64,000 nucleotides of DNA from Callorhinus ursinus (Eukaryota; Chordata; Mammalia; Carnivora; Otariidae): the NCBI RefSeq assembly GCF_003265705.1, contig NW_020312966.1, positions 24,808,896 to 24,872,895 of the forward strand. The letters run 5' to 3'. The notes below the pieces were generated by a model, which did no database searches, was not told where the DNA came from, and worked only from the letters and a program-made list of their open reading frames with translations. Below are positions 60,401 to 64,000 of this stretch, in pieces. The position numbers and the translations under genes were made by a program. Position 1 is the stretch's first letter; each line of letters starts with the position of its first letter.

Positions 60401-60706
60401 GGGGAAGGCCAGGGCCCAGGAAATGAGCTGCGTATTCCAGGAACCACCAGGAAGGCCACAGAGGCTGGAGCAGGGGCTGGGAAGCTGGACATGCTCCAGA
60501 CCTTTCTGAATATAGAGGGGGGGGGGCAAGAGCCAAGAGACCATTAACACTTTGTAATTTCCTGCTTCCAGGATTCTGAGTTTGGCTGGAGAAATGTCTT
60601 CTTGATTTCAGTTTCTATTAACATGTCAGGCTTGGTCTTCTACCTCATCTTCAGCCAAGCAAAGGTCCAGGACTGGGCTACAGAGCAGACCGTCACTCAG
60701 CTCTGA
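45942..60706 (+). CDS. SLC17A4: SLC17A4, 12-helix MFS anion/phosphate transporter (11 coding exons)
   Basis: Member of the SLC17 family (type I Na/phosphate cotransporter-related; human protein is a plasma-membrane organic-anion/urate exporter of gut, also linked to thyroid-hormone transport). Coding exons: 45942-46029, 52471-52676, 53303-53536, 53625-53712, 53873-53959, 55804-55922, 56047-56208, 58338-58470, 58554-58701, 59545-59635, 60572-60706. They total 1491 nt, giving 496 residues plus TGA (human 497). All introns are GT/AG with matching phases and there is no internal stop. Visible: three N-glycosylation sequons in the first extracellular loop (Asn-65, -74, -89), family motifs VRIVQG-like LRIVQGIAQ and [10 protein letters not shown] after helix 4 (human has Arg for that Lys), YDDP after helix 6 and NFLDIAPR near residues 415-422. 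A 5'-UTR part begins after an AG at 45905; the first non-coding exon was not found. Confidence 0.95.
46895..47115 (+). repeat. MIR SINE in SLC17A4 intron 1
   Basis: TATGAGCTAGGTGACCTTAG, GTTTCCTTATTCATAAA, CTACCTCACAGCATC and CAATGCCTGGCACACAGG are MIR core phrases in order. Confidence 0.88.
47200..49200. other. SLC17A4: SLC17A4 intron 1, no further element recognised
   Basis: Two overlapping open frames (162 and 163 codons, 47574-48062 and 48049-48540) have no recognisable domain, no shared frame and lie inside the intron. I regard them as chance. Confidence 0.4.
49205..49420 (-). repeat. MIR SINE in SLC17A4 intron 1
   Basis: GTGCCAGGCACTGTTCTAAG, ATTCACTGAATCTTCACAAC and ATTCACACCAGAGCAGTCTG are reverse-strand MIR phrases. 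Confidence 0.85.
49858..50058 (+). repeat. Carnivore tRNA-Lys SINE
   Basis: GGGTGCCTGGGTGGCTCAGT head, GGGATCGAGTCCCGCATCGG, (AAAT)n tail; near consensus and so relatively young. Confidence 0.96.
50780..51180 (+). repeat. Old L1M 3' end split by a SINE
   Basis: CAATTGTGACAAATGTACCA, then after the SINE AATTCTGTAAGTCTAAAACTG (in part), the typical L1M end also seen at 20.45 kb. Confidence 0.6.
50940..51137 (+). repeat. Carnivore tRNA-Lys SINE with target duplication
   Basis: GGAACTCAATA before the head and again after the A tail. Near-consensus body GGGATCGAGCCCCGCATCGG. Confidence 0.96.
51209..51427 (+). repeat. Carnivore SINE with (AAT)n tail
   Basis: GGGGCGCCTGCGTGGTGAGC head lacks about 30 bp after the A box; the tail has grown to about 14 AAT units at 51378-51421. 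Confidence 0.93.
52130..52300 (+). repeat. Possible L2 fragment
   Basis: CCACACCTTCTTCAAGTCTC-TGCTCAAG resembles the L2 3' region. Weak. Confidence 0.3.
52471..52676 (+). CDS. SLC17A4: SLC17A4 coding exon 2
   Basis: Residues 30-98. Contains helix 1 ([12 protein letters not shown]...[11 protein letters not shown]) and the glycosylated extracellular loop with NST, NAS and NET sequons. Acceptor CTCAG at 52470, donor GTAAGT. Intron 1 before it is 6.4 kb and holds MIRs and three SINEs. Confidence 0.93.
53303..53536 (+). CDS. SLC17A4: SLC17A4 coding exon 3
   Basis: Residues 99-176, exactly 78 codons. [14 protein letters not shown] begins helix 2, followed by helix 3 and the start of helix 4 (LRIVQGIAQ). 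Acceptor CCCCTAG, donor GTACCG. Confidence 0.94.
53625..53712 (+). CDS. SLC17A4: SLC17A4 coding exon 4
   Basis: Residues 177-205 plus one base. Encodes the helix 4 end and the cytoplasmic family motif [14 protein letters not shown] 14-T polypyrimidine run directly precedes the acceptor CCAG; donor GTAATT. Confidence 0.93.
53873..53959 (+). CDS. SLC17A4: SLC17A4 coding exon 5
   Basis: Residues 206-234 plus one base. [22 protein letters not shown] forms helix 5, then IFYIFG enters helix 6. Acceptor TTTAG, donor GTGAGT. Human has SMLGS where this copy has ELMGA. Confidence 0.92.
53995..54203 (-). repeat. Carnivore SINE in SLC17A4 intron 5
   Basis: Long T/TTTTA tail on the left, head GGGGCGCCTGAGTGGCTCAG on the minus strand; CTCAGGATTT on both sides is the target duplication. 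It starts only 36 bp after exon 5. Confidence 0.95.
54204..55344. other. SLC17A4: SLC17A4 intron 5, unique sequence
   Basis: Nothing recognised apart from short chance frames. Confidence 0.4.
55345..55475 (+). repeat. Carnivore L1 3' terminus
   Basis: GAGAAGCGCTGGGCGTTACA, CAACTGATGAATCATTGAAC and TTGAACATAATAAAAAAGG form the end of a young carnivore L1, heavily 5'-truncated. Confidence 0.85.
55804..55922 (+). CDS. SLC17A4: SLC17A4 coding exon 6
   Basis: Residues 235-274. Helix 6 ([13 protein letters not shown]), the family YDDP turn, then the cytoplasmic loop with [12 protein letters not shown]. Acceptor TTCTAG, donor GTGCGT. Intron 5 before it carries a SINE and an L1 3' end. Confidence 0.93.
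56047..56208 (+). CDS. SLC17A4: SLC17A4 coding exon 7
   Basis: Residues 275-328, 54 whole codons. [20 protein letters not shown] leads into helix 7, ending in [12 protein letters not shown], nearly identical to human. Acceptor TTCCAG, donor GTAAGT. Confidence 0.94.
56209..58337. other. SLC17A4: SLC17A4 intron 7
   Basis: 2.1 kb without recognised elements; 57.5-58.1 kb has L1-like AT-rich phrases (GGGTTGTTTCCAATCTCTGA, GGTTGGACACCTTTTAATAT). Confidence 0.4.
58338..58470 (+). CDS. SLC17A4: SLC17A4 coding exon 8
   Basis: Residues 329-372 plus one base. [13 protein letters not shown] begins helix 8, followed by GGLLAD-like SGLLADFL and the loop ITIRKL. Acceptor CCTCAG, donor GTAAGG. Intron 7 of 2.1 kb precedes it. 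Confidence 0.93.
58554..58701 (+). CDS. SLC17A4: SLC17A4 coding exon 9
   Basis: Residues 373-421 plus two bases of Arg-422. Helices 9 and 10, ending in the conserved NFLDIAPR. Acceptor CTGCAG, donor GTAGGG, after a short 83-bp intron. Confidence 0.93.
59545..59635 (+). CDS. SLC17A4: SLC17A4 coding exon 10
   Basis: Residues 422-452. [12 protein letters not shown] and helix 11 ([17 protein letters not shown]). Acceptor TCTCAG, donor GTGAGG. Confidence 0.93.
59636..60571. other. SLC17A4: SLC17A4 intron 10
   Basis: Contains a possible MIR/L2-type stretch near 60.06-60.45 kb (TCCCTGCCTGGTGAAGCTTA). No exon-like frame with splice sites beyond those used. Confidence 0.35.
60572..60706 (+). CDS. 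SLC17A4: SLC17A4 coding exon 11 (terminal)
   Basis: Residues 453-496 and stop [18 protein letters not shown] leads into helix 12 (SGLVFYLIF), then a short cytoplasmic tail [13 protein letters not shown] matching human VQDWAKEQTFTHL. Acceptor TTCCAG. Confidence 0.94.
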   Translation, partial: DSEFGWRNVFLISVSINMSGLVFYLIFSQAKVQDWATEQTVTQL

Positions 60707-60964
60707 GCAAACTGGATGCCTCAGATCCCAATGTTTAGCCGTTCATCGTGTGCCCTCATGGACGTTCCCTCTTAGTACCTGCTTGACTGGTTAGCCATTT
60801 AATGTGCATTGACTTTGTTTCCAGTATCTTCTCAGAGAGCTTGGCTGTGGAATACTGAAGGTTCTGCCTGCAGAGGTTACAGTGGTGGGTGCGGGTTGGG
60901 GAAGGCCAGTTTTTAACTGTGAGCTCCGGAAAGCATAGGTGTGTCTGAATTTCCAGGTGTTGTC

Positions 60965-61900
60965 CACTCTGCCCACTATTATTGTGACTTAATAAGAAAT
61001 ATATATTTGGTCTCTGCCCCCACTTTCTGGAACAGAGCTCCAGAATTTCAGATTAGTGAAATCTCAGATTTCTTGAGGGGTGGAGATGATAGGAGCACCT
61101 TTTGTCATAATATTTGGACTCAGTCCCTGGTTCCCGACACAAGAGCTTCTGAGACGTTGGAATTTCTGGAGTGATGAGAGTGCCTTGGGTATTCTATTGA
61201 GATGACTGGCGGCTGGGGGCTACCCATGGCTTCAGGATGGGGGCTGGTCTCCAGAAAGACCAAGGCATGAGTGGAAGGTTGGAATTCCAGCTCTACCATC
61301 CCACCTCCAGGAAGAGGAGAGGGGCTGGAGATTGAGTTATTCATCAGTTGCCATTTACTCCATCATATCTATGCAATAAAGCCTCTATAAAAACTTGAAA
61401 TGACAGAGTTCCAAGAGCTTCTGCCTTGGGGAGCATAGGGAGGTCCTGGGACAGTGGTGACCCAGAGAGGGCAGGGAAGCTCTGCGTCCCTTCCCACATC
61501 CCTTGCCCTGGGCATCTTTTCCTTTTGGCTGTTCCTAAGTTATATCCTTTATAATAAAGCAGTAGTAATAGTTAGCAAACTGTTTTCCTGAGTTCTGTGA
61601 ATCATTTTAGCAAATTATCAAATATGGGGGGTCATGGGAACCCCCAACTTTGTAGCTAAGTCAAACAGAAGTGTGGGTACCTCAGGTACCCACTACTTTG
61701 GTGTCTGGGTGGGGGCCACTTGTGAGACGAAGCCCTTAACCTATGGGGTCTGCACTAATTCCAGGTATTAGTGTCAGAATTGACTTATATTATAGGACAC
61801 CCAGCAGGTGCCCCCCAGAGAATGAGAGCACTGCCTGGTGTGGAGAACCCACACATTTGTTGTTAGAAGTGCTGAACACAGAAACCCTTTTCCTTTAGTT
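60965..61900 (+). mobile_element. Ancient LTR-like mammalian repeat forming the SLC17A4 3' UTR end
   Basis: GTCTCTGCCCCCACTTTCTG, AGAAAGACCAAGGCATGAGT, GTTCCTAAGTTATATCCTTT and TTTGTAGCTAAGTCAAACAG occur in many mammalian copies as I recall them. Family name not assigned. Confidence 0.5.
61375..61558 (+). promoter_or_regulatory. Candidate SLC17A4 polyadenylation signals
   Basis: AATAAA at 61375-61380 is the first canonical signal after the stop at 60706; a second lies at 61553-61558. Both are inside an ancient repeat, so the 3' UTR end may be repeat-derived. The cleavage site itself cannot be seen. Confidence 0.45.
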
Positions 61901-63768
61901 ATCCTGGTAAAAGCATCAGGGGACAGAGGGCAATTTCTCACCAAAGCAAAAAAGGAAGCCAGAACCATGGGAGTGAGGACAGAGGATCACAAGAGGAATT
62001 GTGTCCAAAGAACCAGATGATGAACCCCGAGAGCTCTCTTCCAAAGAGAACTTCAAACAATGGAAGCCACAGTGTATACAATCCAAAGCCCGAGGCCAGG
62101 GGGTCAGAGCAGGTCGAGCTGCCCTCACATCAAGGAAGGATGGACACAGGGCCATTCTGGGGCTCGGCCTAAGCAAGACGCCCAGGAGAAAAAATACCAA
62201 GGAGGGAAGAACGATGAGAACTGAATCCACGATACACAGAGAAATGCTCATGCTTGCGACTGGTGACACTGGGGTAGGAAACCTGGAGCCCCCCCAGATA
62301 ACTTGCTTTCTGTGGATGCTCGTGCTGGGGTCAGAGCTGCTCTGTCAGGCACGTAGTGCTCAGGGGTCCCCCAGACGCCGCTTTTCCCAACTACCTTCTT
62401 TCTGGCTGTCGTGACCTCTGCCCCGCATCTGGTCTGTGGATCCATGTAGAACCCTCGCACCTTAGGGAACAGACGTCGTCCAGGGTCCTTCCTCTGCCCT
62501 CGAACATCTGTTCCTGCAGCCTCAGCTGGTCAGGACCCCCTTGCTTGGCTCTTCTGGCTGCTGGACTCCCGCCTGCCTTCAGGGAGCCTCACTCCACGGT
62601 CACCTCATTTACCAGTTCTTCCTAAAGTGTGTGTGCGAGACCCACGCTGGCTTGACCCCACTCCACAGTCTGCAGAGTGCGTGCCGTGTGTCCGCTTTCA
62701 TCAATCCCCCACGTGGGCAGGATCGGGACCGTAAAACAAAGTGACAGCATCGAGCACTAAATCAGTATTAATGAACACATAACATGGGTTCCCGGCAGAG
62801 ACCAAAGTCAGGCCCAGCTTCAGGGAGGACAACATCTCAGGAGAGTGGATGACACACACACACATGTGGATGATGACTGTGGGAAAGGAAATAGAAAGGG
62901 GAACATGGGTGAGGGGTAAACGGATTATTCGCTGTAGGAGATACACCTGACAAGACTCGGATACCGAACGGGTGGCAGGTGTGTGGGGTGACTCCTGGGT
63001 TGTGGTTTGCTACTGGACAGATGGAGATGACTGTGGGACAGAGAGCACACCCAAGTGAAGGTGACAGGAAGGAAAGCAGACACGGGGGAGATCTGGGCTT
63101 CATGTGTAACTCTAGGAAGCTTCTAGATACAGGTGGTGATTGAAAGGCTTAGCATGGTGGAGGCTGCCCTGGGTGACAGGATGGCGTAAGGAGGGAAAGC
63201 CTGTGAAAGAGGCTTACAGAACTCTGAACACTGAATGGCCAGCCTGGAGGATCATTAGCCTTTTTAGGAAAAGGAAAAAAAGAGGAAACTAGAAAGAGAG
63301 AAGGAAAACCAAGAGAATATGGTGCTCAGAGAGAGAAGAGAGGCGTGTGTTTCAAAAAGGAGTGGACCAAGAAAGGAGCTTAAAGCAAGCATGATTCAAA
63401 CCTGGGGGAAGAATCTAGCTGAAAGGAAAAAAATGGACTCTGCTAAAGAACACACACGAGTGCAGGTTCCCGAGGAGGCTGAGGGTAAGGGAGGAACGTG
63501 GGCCTGGAGCCCAGGGGGGTGGATGACCGGAGATGCGTGAGGGCCACTCCTGCCCTTTCGCAGCTGGCTCAAGACCACGTCCTGCCCTCAGGGCACCTCC
63601 AACACCTCCCCTAGTTCCTCCCTCCACACGCCCCCCCTCCACCCTTGGTTCATTTACAACACTTCCCTCCACCCCTCTGACTGTAGACTCCGGACGCGCA
63701 GGAACCATGACACAAATTACTTTGTAATGTCTTTAACACACAACAACCGCATCCTGTACACAGTCAAT

Positions 63769-63801
<33 letters not shown>

Positions 63802-64000
63802 CAATCACCGTGTGCCTCAGTGCACGTAATGGCCTGTGGTGGTGTGGGAGACCAGTTAGGGAAGAAATGGCTGAGAAGGTAAAGGACCCAATTCTTCTTT
63901 AATTTCCTTTGTTTTTCAGAACATAGAATTATCTAAACCTACAAATTCCCTTCCTTATCCCATCTGGTGTTGAGACTGAGAGACTGGATCTCTCCTTTCC
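61901..64000. other. Intergenic DNA downstream of SLC17A4
   Basis: No SLC17-family exon found on either strand (no WAPP.ER or DIAPR-like frame). Contains a short CA stretch near 62.86 kb. Confidence 0.4.
63771..63800 (+). repeat. (GT)15 microsatellite
   Basis: Uninterrupted dinucleotide run. Confidence 0.97.

Noticed and set aside
61901..64000. Exons of SLC17A1, expected next by synteny
   Set aside because: No frame on either strand shows SLC17 motifs; the gene probably begins beyond the window.

Overview
This is nuclear DNA from a mammal, almost certainly a carnivoran. About two dozen tRNA-Lys-derived SINEs of the carnivore CAN/SINEC type (consensus start GGGCGCCTGGGTGGCTCAG, CT-rich stretch, AATAAA-rich tail) are scattered on both strands. 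They are the subfamily usual in Arctoidea (bears, seals, mustelids). I see neither the dog-specific SINEC_Cf head nor the cat-type head, so an arctoid host is my inference. The window matches the left edge of the major histone cluster (human 6p22), where the testis histone pair H2AC1/H2BC1 lies next to SLC17A4.

Layout. 1-11.1 kb: intergenic, with L2, MIR, L1, SINE and a degraded endogenous-retrovirus block (about 5.6-8.2 kb). 11.1-12.4 kb: divergent, intronless testis histone pair, H2AC1 (minus) and H2BC1 (plus), sharing a 319-bp bidirectional promoter; both end in a perfect histone stem-loop. 12.4-17.0 kb: L1 and SINE debris. 17.0-18.2 kb: a second divergent pair in the opposite arrangement (H2B minus, H2A plus). 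Its H2B is intact, but the H2A has lost its start codon (ATC in place of ATG) while keeping an otherwise open frame, TATA, CCAAT, stem-loop and downstream element. 18.2-23.7 kb: MaLR LTR and two old L1 blocks. 23.7-24.66 kb: what I read as a third, heavily decayed H2B/H2A pair. 25-45 kb: intergenic repeats, including a Tigger1 DNA transposon, an LTR nested in an L1, a 40-nt 5S rRNA fragment flanked by a 17-bp target-site duplication, L1 3' ends, an MLT1-type LTR and a 1-kb L2.

45.9-61.4 kb: SLC17A4 on the plus strand. All 11 coding exons can be joined with canonical GT/AG junctions and consistent phases into a 496-codon frame. It encodes a 12-helix major-facilitator organic-anion/phosphate transporter. 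The first AATAAA after the stop lies inside an ancient repeat. 61.9-64 kb is intergenic; in human the next gene would be SLC17A1 on the opposite strand, and none of its exons is visible here.

The histones and SLC17A4 are neighbours by synteny and not by pathway: the histones are male-germline chromatin variants, SLC17A4 an epithelial transporter. The most notable content is the repeated duplication and graded decay of the TH2A/TH2B pair, unusual residues in the surviving histones, and the tailless 5S retropseudogene. I found no bacterial-type system, CRISPR array or other unknown multigene system.
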